DNA from: an uncultured Nocardioides sp.
GTDB lineage: Bacteria; Actinomycetota; Actinomycetes; Propionibacteriales; Nocardioidaceae
Assembly: GCF_946885725.1 (NCBI RefSeq)
Contig: NZ_CAMPGZ010000072.1
Span: 1-18,121 of the forward strand
DNA length: 18,121 bases
Direction: 5' to 3'
Positions 7,002 to 14,153 of the stretch are shown piece after piece. The translations under genes and the position numbers were made by a program. Numbering within the stretch: position 1 is the first letter of the stretch; each line of letters starts with the position of its first letter. The notes beneath the pieces are model-generated. The model was given only the letters and a program-made list of their open reading frames with translations, searched no databases and was not told the origin of the DNA.

Positions 7002-7507
7002 GCCGGCTCCCTCTCGCCGGGCCCGGGCACCTCGGCCAGGCCGGTGTCGGGGTGGTCGGTGTGCGGCTCGTCGTCCTGGGCGGTACCGCTGGCGAGGTCG
7101 TGGCTGTCGGAGGCCTCGTCGTGCTCGGCGCGGCTGCGGATGATGCGGTCCTCGACGTCGTCCTGCACGTCGTCGTGGCCGGTGAGCTGCCAGCTGCGGT
7201 AGGCCATCGCCAGCACGAACGCGCACGTCGCCAGGCTGATCACGATGGCCGTGAGCACCAGGGCCTGGGGGAGCGGGTCGCTCATCGCCGTACCGACCAG
7301 CGAGCCGAGACCGCTGGGGTCCGCGTCCTTGTCCACGATCGGCGCCCGGCCGGCCGGACCACCGGCGACGAGGAACATCACGTTGATGCCGTTGCCGAGC
7401 ATCACCAGGCCGACCAGGACCCGGCTCAGGCTCCGCTCGAGCACGAGGTAGACGCCGCACCCGATCAACGCGGACGCCGCGACGACGAGGGTGATGTTGA
7501 CGGTCAT
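6998..7507 (-). CDS. mrpC: Na+/H+ antiporter subunit C (MrpC/MnhC, NuoK-like) with long acidic tail
   Basis: A 169-residue protein. Residues 1-105 form the usual three-helix NuoK-like core, with conserved features GVYLVLERSLSRVLVGLVMLGNGINVMFL and DPLPQALVLTAIVISLATCA. Usual MrpC proteins end near residue 115; here a hydrophilic tail of about 60 residues follows, dense in Asp, Glu and His (for example GHDDVQDDVED and QDDEPHTDHPDT). It should face the cytoplasm. The start ATG 7507 lies in the mrpA stop (ATGA), with GGAGG four bases before it; the stop overlaps the mrpD ATG. No separate mrpB precedes it because the MrpB domain is fused to MrpA. Confidence 0.96.
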   Translation of the reverse strand: MTVNITLVVAASALIGCGVYLVLERSLSRVLVGLVMLGNGINVMFLVAGGPAGRAPIVDKDADPSGLGSLVGTAMSDPLPQALVLTAIVISLATCAFVLAMAYRSWQLTGHDDVQDDVEDRIIRSRAEHDEASDSHDLASGTAQDDEPHTDHPDTGLAEVPGPGEREPA

Positions 7508-10434
7508 GGCGCCTCCGGCCCTGTGGTGGCACCGGCCATCTCCGCCTCGGCCGCCTCGTTCTCGTCGCGGCGGATGTGCCGGTCGATGGCGGAGCCGAGG
7601 CTGCGGAGCACGTCGAGCACGAGGCCGACGACGAGCACGTAGACGCCGACGTCGAAGAACAGCGACGTGACGAGGTGGACGTCGCCGAGCAGCGGCACGT
7701 GCAGGTCGACGACCGCGCTCTGCAGGATCGTGCCGCCGAAGGCGAGCGGGGCGACCGCGGAGGCGCCGGCGATGAACAGGCCGGTACCCATCAGCACGCC
7801 GGCGTCGATCGGCGCGGCCTCGTCGAGCTCGTAGCGGCCGCCGGCGAGGTAGCGCACCACCAGCGCGAGGCCGGTGACCAGGCCGGCCGCGAACCCGCCG
7901 CCGGGGTTGTTGTGCCCGGAGAACAGCAGGTACAGCGAGAACACCACGATCGTGTGGAACAGCAGCCGGGTGAGCACCTCGAAGATGATCGAGCGGCGGT
8001 CCGGCTCGAGGGTCCGGCCGCCGGGCAGCCAGACGCGGCGCCGGGTCGCGGTGGCCTCGGCCGGCCAGTGCGGCGTGAACTGGGAGACGGTCTTGATCGT
8101 CGCCGTACGGGTGCGGATGAACACCAGGCTCGCGACCCCGGTCGCGGCGGCGACCAGCACCGAGATCTCGCCCATGGTGTCCCAGGCCCGGATGTCGACG
8201 AGCGTGACGTTGACGATGTTGCGGCCGCCGCCGTAGCTGACCGCCTGCTCGGGGAACGCCGCCGAGACCGGCGGGGCGGTGCGCGCGCCCGCGGCCACCA
8301 GCATCGTGCCCGCGACCACGACCGCCACCGCGGCGCCGATCGCCATCCGCACGTAGCGGTAGCTCGTCAACGGTCGGTCGGTGAAGTAGTCCGGGAGCCG
8401 GCGCAGCGCCAGCACGAACACCACCAGCGTCACGGTCTCGACGAGCACCTGGGTCATGGCGAGGTCGGGCGCGCCGTGCAGCAGGAACAGCATCGCGGTG
8501 CCGTAGCCGGTGACGCCCACCAGCAGCACGGCCTTGAGGCGGCGCCGGGCGCGGATGGTCAGCACCGCGGCGAGGACGATCACGGCCGCGACGACGACCT
8601 GCCCGCCGTTGTCCCAGGCGACCACCCGCGTCGGCTGGTCCATCGCGGCGACCAGCGCTGAGCCCGGGAGCAGCACGACGACGAGCAGCACGACGATGAG
8701 GTAGATCGCCACGGAGCCGCGCTGGGTCAGACCGGTGACCTCGACCGCGATCCGGTCGACCCGGCGGACCACCCGCAGGTAGCCGCGCTCCGCGCCCCAG
8801 CCCGGGCTGACCGCCATCTGGAGCCGCCCGAACGCGAGGCGCTGCCAGAACAGCGCGAGGCCGACTCCGAGCGAGAGCGCCGAGAGCGCCAGCGGCAGGC
8901 CGAGCCCGTGCCACAGCGCCAGGTCGTAGGCGTGCGTGTCGGCCGGGACCGGGAACTCCTCGGCGTACGGCGTCAGCATCGTCGTCTCGGGCCCGCCGAG
9001 GAAGCCGACCAGCAGCGAGAGGCCGGCAAGCATGATCGGCGCGACGAGGAAGCCGCCCGGGATCGGTCCGTGCGATGTGTGGAACGAGCGGGTGTGGCCC
9101 GGAGCCGGCGTCTCGTCGGTCTTGGTGGCGAAGGCGCCCCAGAGGAAGCGCGCGGTGTACGCCGCGGTGAGGGCTGAGCCGAGCACGACCCCGGCCAGCA
9201 CCGCCCAGCCGGCCGCGCCGCTCAGTCCCGCCTGCCCCTCGAGCGGCACGTCGGAGACGGCCTTGTAGACGCTCTCCTTGGCCACGAACCCGGCGAGCGG
9301 CGGCACGCCCGCCATCGAGGCGCCCGCGACGCAGGCCACAACTGCGAGGAGGGGCGCCGCTCGGCCGAGACCGGACAGCGTGCGCAGGTCGCGGGTCCCG
9401 GTCTGCTTGTCGATGATGCCGACGACCATGAACAGCGCCGCTTTGAACAGCGCGTGCGCCAGCAGCAGCGCCACGCCCGCGAGGGCCGCGGCGTACGTGC
9501 CGATGCTCACGACCACCAGCAGGAAGCCGAGCTGGCTGACGGTGCCGTAGGCCAGCAGCAGCTTGAGGTCCACCTGCCGCAGCGCACGCCAGGCGCCGAG
9601 CAGCATCGTGGCGACGCCGAGGGGGAGGAGTACGGCGTGCCAGGCCGGCGCCACGAATACCGGTGCGAGCATCGCGACGAGGTAGACGCCGGCCTTCACC
9701 ATCGCGGCGGCGTGCAGGTAGGCGCTCACCGGCGTCGGCGCCGCCATCGCCGCGGGCAGCCAGAAGTGGAAGGGGAACAGCGCGGACTTGGTCAGCGCGC
9801 CGACCAGGAGGAGCAGCACGGCGACCGTCACCGCCGTACCGGACGGGGCCGACGACAGCAGCTCGGTGACCCGGAACGTGCCGGCCTCGATGCCCAGGAT
9901 CAGCACGCCGACGAGCATCACCAGCCCGCCGAACGTGGTGACAACGAGCGCCTGGAGGCCGGCGGCCCGGCTGACCCGCCTGGTCGGGTCGTGGCCGATC
10001 AGCAGGTAGGAGAAGACGGTGGTCAGCTCCCAGAACACGTAGAGCAGCAGCAGGTCGTCCGCGACGACCAGGCCGAGCATCGCGCCGGCGAACGCGACGA
10101 AGTGCCCGGCGAACGCGGGGAGGCCCGGCTCGTCGTCGCCGAAGTACCACGCGCTGTAGACCAGCACCAGCGTGCCGACGCCGGCCACGACCAGCACCAT
10201 CACCCACTGCAGCGAGCCCATCGCGAAGGCGAGGTCGAGCCCGAGCGTCGGCACCCATGACACCGTCTCAGTGACCACGTCGCCGTCCGCGACGGCCGCG
10301 GTGTGCGCCACCGCCCACACCACGGCGGCGGCCGGGACGGCGGCGAGGAGCAGGAAGGCACGGCGGCCGAGCGCGGCGATCAGCGCGGGGGCGGCCAGCG
10401 CCGCTGCGAGGTGGGCGAGCACCAGCGCCAGCAC
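7504..10434 (-). CDS. mrpA: Na+/H+ antiporter subunit A fused to the MrpB domain (MrpAB)
   Basis: A large polytopic subunit of 976 residues from GTG at 10434. I prefer this start because GGAAGGA (10442-10448) sits seven bases upstream; a TTG at 10458 would add eight residues without a ribosome binding site. The N-terminal half is ND5/NuoL-like: Glu136 in FWELTTVFSYLL, Lys216 in LTKSALFPFHFWLP, and Lys247 in MVKAGVYLVAM are the expected proton-path residues. A middle region carries the MrpA-specific helices (GAPDLAMTQVLVETVTLVVFVLALRRLP). The last roughly 150 residues (from LLFHTIVVFSLYLLFSGHNNPGGGFAAGL to the VYVLVVGLVLDVL helix) are an MnhB/MrpB domain, a separate protein in Bacillus. It heads the operon; the stop overlaps mrpC. 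Confidence 0.97.
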   Translation of the reverse strand: MLALVLAHLAAALAAPALIAALGRRAFLLLAAVPAAAVVWAVAHTAAVADGDVVTETVSWVPTLGLDLAFAMGSLQWVMVLVVAGVGTLVLVYSAWYFGDDEPGLPAFAGHFVAFAGAMLGLVVADDLLLLYVFWELTTVFSYLLIGHDPTRRVSRAAGLQALVVTTFGGLVMLVGVLILGIEAGTFRVTELLSSAPSGTAVTVAVLLLLVGALTKSALFPFHFWLPAAMAAPTPVSAYLHAAAMVKAGVYLVAMLAPVFVAPAWHAVLLPLGVATMLLGAWRALRQVDLKLLLAYGTVSQLGFLLVVVSIGTYAAALAGVALLLAHALFKAALFMVVGIIDKQTGTRDLRTLSGLGRAAPLLAVVACVAGASMAGVPPLAGFVAKESVYKAVSDVPLEGQAGLSGAAGWAVLAGVVLGSALTAAYTARFLWGAFATKTDETPAPGHTRSFHTSHGPIPGGFLVAPIMLAGLSLLVGFLGGPETTMLTPYAEEFPVPADTHAYDLALWHGLGLPLALSALSLGVGLALFWQRLAFGRLQMAVSPGWGAERGYLRVVRRVDRIAVEVTGLTQRGSVAIYLIVVLLVVVLLPGSALVAAMDQPTRVVAWDNGGQVVVAAVIVLAAVLTIRARRRLKAVLLVGVTGYGTAMLFLLHGAPDLAMTQVLVETVTLVVFVLALRRLPDYFTDRPLTSYRYVRMAIGAAVAVVVAGTMLVAAGARTAPPVSAAFPEQAVSYGGGRNIVNVTLVDIRAWDTMGEISVLVAAATGVASLVFIRTRTATIKTVSQFTPHWPAEATATRRRVWLPGGRTLEPDRRSIIFEVLTRLLFHTIVVFSLYLLFSGHNNPGGGFAAGLVTGLALVVRYLAGGRYELDEAAPIDAGVLMGTGLFIAGASAVAPLAFGGTILQSAVVDLHVPLLGDVHLVTSLFFDVGVYVLVVGLVLDVLRSLGSAIDRHIRRDENEAAEAEMAGATTGPEAP

Positions 10435-10490
10435 GCGGCCGTCCTTCCGTGGTCGCAACAGGGCATCGGCGATGTGCGCCGACGCGGTTC

Positions 10491-10496
10491 AGCCTA
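10491..10496 (-). promoter_or_regulatory. Possible -10 element for the Mrp operon
   Basis: Reading the minus strand, TAGGCT (10496 to 10491) fits the TAnnnT form of actinobacterial -10 boxes and lies about 57 bp upstream of the preferred mrpA GTG. No clear -35 is seen at the right distance, so this is only a candidate within the 229-bp divergent spacer between mrpA and the propeller gene. Confidence 0.25.
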
Positions 10497-10566
10497 GAGA
10501 ACGCCCCGAAGTCGTGCGCCGGCGCCGCGTGCCGCGGACCCACCAGGGCGGGGGCGCTCGGCGACA

Positions 10567-10586
10567 AGCCTGAGAGCAGCCTGAGA
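10567..10586. promoter_or_regulatory. Direct repeat with 11-bp period, candidate response-regulator site
   Basis: AGCCTGAGA occurs twice, at 10567-10575 and 10578-10586, exactly 11 bp apart, i.e. one helical turn. Tandem repeats with this spacing are the usual DNA target of OmpR/PhoB-family response regulators. It lies 78 bp upstream of the GTG of the exported propeller protein and about 130 bp upstream of mrpA, so it could serve either gene. The regulator is unknown. Confidence 0.4.
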
Positions 10587-10663
10587 ATCGCCGGTCCGAA
10601 TCTGGCCCAGCGCGTCGCTGGGGGCACGATGACCAGAGCCGTCTCGACAGCCTGGAGGTTCCT

Positions 10664-11620
10664 GTGTCGAAGTCGTCGAAGTCCTGGTCCCTGCGAGCGT
10701 CGGCCGCCGTCGTCACGGTGCCGCTCGTCGCGAGCGGGCTCATGGCCCCACCGGCCGGGGCCGCCCCGGCGGCCCGAGCCGAGCAGCGGATCGACCTGCC
10801 GACCGGGTGGCAGCCCGAGGGCGTCACCACCAACGGGTCCGTGCTGTACGTCGGGTCGCTGGCGACCGGCGAGATCCTGCGGGCCAACCCGCGCAACGGC
10901 CGGACGACGGTGCTGCCGCGCAGCGAGACCGGCAAGCCGGCGGTCGGCATCGACTACGACCGGTGGCGCGACGTGATCTGGGTCGCCGGTGGACCGGCCG
11001 GCGAGATCCGCGCCCACTCCGCGAGCAACGGCCGCCTGCTCGCGACGTACCGGCTGCCCAAGCCCGACAACCGGTTCATCAACGATGTTGTCGTGACCCG
11101 CAAGGCGGTGTACGCCACCGACTCGATGAAGCAGCAGCTCGGCGTCGTGCGCATCAAGGGCGACAAGGTTCCGGCGTCGCACCGGGCGAAGAGGATGCGG
11201 CTGACAGGTGACCTCGACTACCAGACCGGGTTCAACGCCAACGGCATCATCCGGTCCGGCAAGTGGCTGATCCTCGTGCAGAGCAACACCGGCACGCTGT
11301 TCCGTGTGGACAAGGCCACCGGTCGCACGCGCGCGATCGACGCCCGCGGCTACGCGTTCGACAACGGCGACGGACTCGAGCCCGACGGCAAGCGCGGCCT
11401 GCACGTCGTGCGCAACCAGGACAACATGGTTGTCGACGTCCGGCTGTCGAAGAACCGGCTCAAGGCAAGGGTGCTGGAGGAGCAGACGAGCAACGAGCTC
11501 GACGTACCGACGACCGTCGCGGACGTCGGACGCTTCCTGTGGGCGGTCAACGCCCGGTTCGGCAACGAGGACCCGGCTGCCGCGGACTACTGGATCACGA
11601 GGCTGCCCGACCCGCGCTGA
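10664..11620 (+). CDS. Secreted beta-propeller protein (SMP-30/gluconolactonase/NHL-like)
   Basis: A 318-residue protein starting at GTG 10664 with GGAGG six bases upstream. The N-terminus (SKSSKSWSLR, then a hydrophobic run and AGA-APAA) is a Sec signal peptide with likely cleavage near residue 33. The mature part is built from repeated strand-turn units such as YVGSLATGEILRANPRNG, VWVAGGPAGEIRAHSASNGR and LFRVDKATGRTRAID, which suggests a six-bladed propeller of the SMP-30/LRE/NHL type. Members vary from sugar lactonases to binding proteins, and homologues are often poorly annotated; I cannot assign a substrate. No lipobox or anchor is present, so it is probably released or wall-associated. 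It is divergent from the Mrp operon and carries an 11-bp-phased direct repeat upstream. Confidence 0.85.
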   Translation: MSKSSKSWSLRASAAVVTVPLVASGLMAPPAGAAPAARAEQRIDLPTGWQPEGVTTNGSVLYVGSLATGEILRANPRNGRTTVLPRSETGKPAVGIDYDRWRDVIWVAGGPAGEIRAHSASNGRLLATYRLPKPDNRFINDVVVTRKAVYATDSMKQQLGVVRIKGDKVPASHRAKRMRLTGDLDYQTGFNANGIIRSGKWLILVQSNTGTLFRVDKATGRTRAIDARGYAFDNGDGLEPDGKRGLHVVRNQDNMVVDVRLSKNRLKARVLEEQTSNELDVPTTVADVGRFLWAVNARFGNEDPAAADYWITRLPDPR

Positions 11621-11663
11621 CCGATTTCGCGACTGGCCCGGCGGTTCGGCATCATGGATCGCG

Positions 11664-11690
11664 GGAACCCTGGTAGGTGCTGCGTCGTCC
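11664..11690 (+). promoter_or_regulatory. Possible ECF-sigma (envelope stress) promoter for the LCP gene
   Basis: GGAACC at 11664-11669 is followed after 16 bases by CGTCC at 11686-11690. This resembles ECF sigma promoters of the SigE/SigR/SigH type, which have GGAA at -35 and a CGT or GT core at -10. Transcription would start near 11697, leaving a leader of about 37 bases before the ATG at 11734. Cell-wall stress control of an LCP gene would make sense, but the match is short and unverified. Confidence 0.3.
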
Positions 11691-11733
11691 TATACCGAGG
11701 TTGCCGTCCGACGCTGTCTACCCGCAGGACCCC

Positions 11734-12915
11734 ATGTCTCACACGCCCCGCCATCGCGAAGAGGTGCGCAAGCACCGCGTGCTCAGGGCCGCTGTCATCT
11801 CGGTGGCTGCGGTCCTGGTCGTCGCGCTCACGGCGGGGTTCTTCGTCTACCGCCACCTCGAGGGCAACATCGAGGCGCTCGACGTCACCGACCAGCTCGG
11901 TGACGACCGGCCGGACGAAATCGTCCAGAAGGACGTCGAGCACAAGCCGCTGAACATCCTGCTGCTCGGCTCCGACACCCGCGAGGGGCAGGCCGGCGGT
12001 ATCGGCGGCGACACACCCGGGCTGTCGGATACCACGATCCTGCTGCATCTCTCGGCCGACCGTTCCCGCGCGTACGGCGTGAGCATCCCGCGCGACCTCA
12101 TGGTCGAGCGGCCCGAGTGCGAGAAGAAGGACGGCTCCGGCACGGACCCGGGTGGGCTCAACCAGTTCAACGCGGCGTACGCCGTGGGCGGCCCGGCCTG
12201 CACGATCAAGACGGTCGAAGAGATCTCGGACATCCGCATCAACCACTTCGTGGTCGTGGACTTCAACGGCTTCCGCGCAATGGTCGACGCCCTGGACGGC
12301 GTACCCGTGTGCGTGCCCGAGGAGGTCAACGACGACATCGGCAAGATCTACCTTCCGGCCGGCTCCTACGAGGTGAAGGGGCAGCAGGCACTCAGCTACG
12401 TCCGGCTGCGCCACGGGCTCTCGGAGAACGGCGACATCGGCCGGATGAAGCGGCAGCAGACCTTCCTCGCGTCCATGGCCAACAAGGCGATCTCCGCCGG
12501 CACGCTCGCCAACCCGGTGCGGCTGTACAACTTCCTGGACGCCGCCACCAAGTCGCTGACCACCGACCCCGGCCTCGCGAGCCTCAAGCACCTCGCGGGT
12601 CTGGCCAAGCAGCTCAAGGACATCGGCCTCGACAAGATCCAGTTCCTGAGCATCCCGTTCGAGACCTACGAGCCGGACCCCAACCGGCTGCAGCTCGCGC
12701 CTGAGGCGGACCGGATCTGGGAGCGGCTGCGCCACGACGAGCCGCTGACCAAGCGTCAGTCGCTGGGCATCACCACGGCCGCGCAAGACCCGAGCTCGGT
12801 CGCCGGCAAGGGCGACAAGGGCGACAAGGGCGGGCAGGAGAGCGCGTCGAAGCGCGCGGAGCGCGAGGAGGCGGCGCGCGCCGCCGAGGCCGAGGCCAAC
12901 GGCCTCTGCGCCTGA
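11734..12915 (+). CDS. LCP (LytR-CpsA-Psr) family cell-wall glycopolymer ligase
   Basis: A 393-residue protein from ATG 11734, preceded by AGGA; an upstream in-frame GTG at 11677 would give an unconvincing extension. A basic cytosolic N-terminus and one membrane helix (about 17-39) place the rest outside the cell. The LCP domain shows its hallmarks: NILLLGSDTR (Asp81, Arg83), SDTTILLHLS (Asp99), YGVSIPRD (Arg120, Asp121), LNQFNAAYAVGG, and YVRLRHGLSENGDIGRMKRQQ (Arg238, Gln241). These residues bind the lipid pyrophosphate donor. LCP enzymes transfer teichoic acid, arabinogalactan or capsule from lipid carriers to peptidoglycan. Cys129, Cys156 and Cys193 may form a disulfide. The C-terminus is a Gly/Lys/Asp repeat (KGDKGDKGG) followed by a charged Ala/Glu helix ending in LCA. 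The spacer after it is unusually structured. Confidence 0.95.
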   Translation: MSHTPRHREEVRKHRVLRAAVISVAAVLVVALTAGFFVYRHLEGNIEALDVTDQLGDDRPDEIVQKDVEHKPLNILLLGSDTREGQAGGIGGDTPGLSDTTILLHLSADRSRAYGVSIPRDLMVERPECEKKDGSGTDPGGLNQFNAAYAVGGPACTIKTVEEISDIRINHFVVVDFNGFRAMVDALDGVPVCVPEEVNDDIGKIYLPAGSYEVKGQQALSYVRLRHGLSENGDIGRMKRQQTFLASMANKAISAGTLANPVRLYNFLDAATKSLTTDPGLASLKHLAGLAKQLKDIGLDKIQFLSIPFETYEPDPNRLQLAPEADRIWERLRHDEPLTKRQSLGITTAAQDPSSVAGKGDKGDKGGQESASKRAEREEAARAAEAEANGLCA

Positions 12916-12965
12916 TCTCCCGCCGACCCAGGAACAGTTGCCGGGCCTGACCTGGGGTGACCCTG

Positions 12966-12995
12966 CTCGCGGGACACGCGCGGGACCCCCGCGAG
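12966..12995 (+). terminator. Perfect 8-bp stem after the LCP gene, candidate terminator
   Basis: CTCGCGGG at 12966-12973 pairs fully with CCCGCGAG at 12988-12995 around a 14-base loop, 50 bp after the LCP stop. A weaker 6-bp stem (12927-12956) precedes it. No U-tract follows, so termination is inferred from place and stability. Confidence 0.4.
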
Positions 12996-13062
12996 ACCGG
13001 AAGATGTCCGCTGAGCGGACGGCTGGACCGGAGATTTGACGCGGAATCTCCCCCTAGGACTT

Positions 13063-13080
13063 GCCGTTACCAAGCCGTTA
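13063..13080. promoter_or_regulatory. GCCGTTA direct repeat with 11-bp period
   Basis: GCCGTTA at 13063-13069 and again at 13074-13080 are one helical turn apart, and the embedded GTTAC/GTTAT pair loosely resembles direct-repeat sites of OmpR-family regulators such as MtrA. It lies about 160 bp upstream of the SDR start in the otherwise gene-free spacer. Confidence 0.35.
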
Positions 13081-13238
13081 TCGGACACTGGCACGCGGAA
13101 CGCCGGGGTGCCCCGGCTCCTGACCGCGCAGGTGTGTGCAGCAGTCGGGTGTTGTGGGGGGACCGTTTCGACAGGACTGGATCGGCTGTGCCTCTGGGTG
13201 GGGTGGCCGGACGGGCCGCGATCAGGAAGGCCGCGCAT

Positions 13239-14153
13239 GTGAAGGTCGCCGTCACGGGTGCCACGGGAGTCATAGGTTCGGCTGCGGTCAGCGCCCTCGT
13301 CGCCGCGGGCCACCAGGTCGTCGGGCTGGCGCGCACGCTCGAGAAGGCCGACCGCCTCGCCGCGCTCGGTGCGACCCCGCGGATGGGGTCGGTGCTCGAC
13401 CACGACACCCTCGTCGACCTGTTCGCCGGCGCTGACGCCGTCGTGAGCTGCGCGACCCACATCCCGGTCGGCCTGGCGGGCGCCGTACCCGGCGCCTGGC
13501 GTGACAACGACCGGCTGCGCACCGAGGGTGTGCGCCGGGTCGTCGAGGCAGCGCGCGAGGCTGGCGTGCGGCGGATCATCCAGGAGAGCGTGTCGCAGCT
13601 GTACGCCGATCAGGGTGACGCCTGGGTCGCGGAGGGGTCGCCGCTCGACATCACCAAGGCCACCGAGCCGGCCTCGGTCGCCGAGGCCCAGGTGCAGGAC
13701 TACACGTGCGACTCGCGGATCGGCGTCGTGCTCCGGTTCGGCTTCATCGTCGGCGACGACGACTTCACGCGCTGGCAGGTCCGCGCCGCGGCGCAGGGTC
13801 GCAACGTCGGTCTCGGCGACCCGGACGGCTGGCTGCACCCGATCCACACCGACGACCTCGGGCCCGCGATCGTCGCCGCCCTCACCGCGCCGAGCGGTGT
13901 CTACAACGTCGGCGGCCAGCCGGTGCGGCGCGCGGACTACGTCCGGGCGTACGCCGAGGCGGTCGGCCGGGACGACGTGGGCTTCCTCAGCCCGCTCATG
14001 ACCAAGGTCGTCGGCCACCGGGCCGAGCCGCTCTCGCGGTCGCTGCGCGTGTGCAGCGACCACTTCACCGCGTCGACCGGGTGGGCGCCACAGCGACCGG
14101 TCTTCGACGCCGGGTGGCTCGAGGCGAACGTCGCCCTGCTCGCCGCCCGATGA
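13239..14153 (+). CDS. NAD(P)-binding protein of the extended/atypical SDR (epimerase) family
   Basis: A 304-residue protein from GTG 13239, where AGGAAGG (13224-13230) gives a proper ribosome binding site and the Rossmann fold starts immediately (VKVAVTGATGVIGS). The glycine motif GATGVIG and the following strand/helix pattern with AR at the end of strand 2 suggest NAD(P) binding, with Arg favouring NADP. The ADAVVSCATHIP strand, ESVSQLY segment, LRFGFIVG strand and HPIHTDDLGPAIVAAL region are typical of NAD-dependent epimerase/dehydratase and NmrA-like proteins. The usual catalytic YxxxK is missing where expected (ASVAEAQVQDY), so it may be an atypical reductase or a redox sensor rather than a sugar epimerase. 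Its TGA overlaps the ATG of the next small gene. The fold is secure; the reaction is unknown. Confidence 0.88.
   Translation: MKVAVTGATGVIGSAAVSALVAAGHQVVGLARTLEKADRLAALGATPRMGSVLDHDTLVDLFAGADAVVSCATHIPVGLAGAVPGAWRDNDRLRTEGVRRVVEAAREAGVRRIIQESVSQLYADQGDAWVAEGSPLDITKATEPASVAEAQVQDYTCDSRIGVVLRFGFIVGDDDFTRWQVRAAAQGRNVGLGDPDGWLHPIHTDDLGPAIVAALTAPSGVYNVGGQPVRRADYVRAYAEAVGRDDVGFLSPLMTKVVGHRAEPLSRSLRVCSDHFTASTGWAPQRPVFDAGWLEANVALLAAR

Larger units (their letters stand above)
12916..13238. other. 323-bp gene-free spacer with a series of hairpins
   Basis: No credible gene lies between the LCP stop and the SDR start. A frame is open across it from 12957, but its translation is low-grade, Arg-rich sequence with no homology pattern. 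The spacer instead holds a row of dyads: CCCAGG/CCTGGG (12927-12956), CTCGCGGG/CCCGCGAG (12966-12995, 8-bp stem), GTCCGC-tga-GCGGAC (13006-13020), GGAGATT/AATCTCC (13030-13051), and GCCGGGG-tg-CCCCGGC (13102-13117). A direct repeat of GCCGTTA with 11-bp period lies at 13063-13080. The first two stems may terminate the LCP transcript. The rest could be a leader RNA or operators for the downstream gene. It matches no riboswitch or small RNA that I recognise. Confidence 0.5.

Noticed and set aside
5226..10260. Very long plus-strand open frames opposite the Mrp genes (5226-7202, 7576-8661, 9454-10260).
   Set aside because: They are antisense shadows caused by high GC at third positions; translations are Arg/His/Gln/Asp-rich without folds, while the minus strand encodes clear Mrp subunits.
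11305..11313. DnaA-box match TGTGGACAA inside the propeller gene.
   Set aside because: It is coding sequence (Arg-Val-Asp-Lys) and explained by common codons.
11587..12786. A 399-codon minus-strand open frame opposite the LCP gene.
   Set aside because: The LCP motifs are unmistakable on the plus strand; the antisense translation shows no recognisable domain.
13159..13185. A GGGGGG...GTTTCGACAGG stretch recalling the tmRNA 5' end.
   Set aside because: Only about 70 bp remain before the SDR gene, there is no tag reading frame and no 3' tRNA-like half, so a tmRNA is not possible here.
12957..13238. N-terminal extension of the SDR gene starting at 12957.
   Set aside because: The extension has no SDR features, crosses several hairpins, and the GTG at 13239 has a proper ribosome binding site with the Rossmann fold beginning at once.
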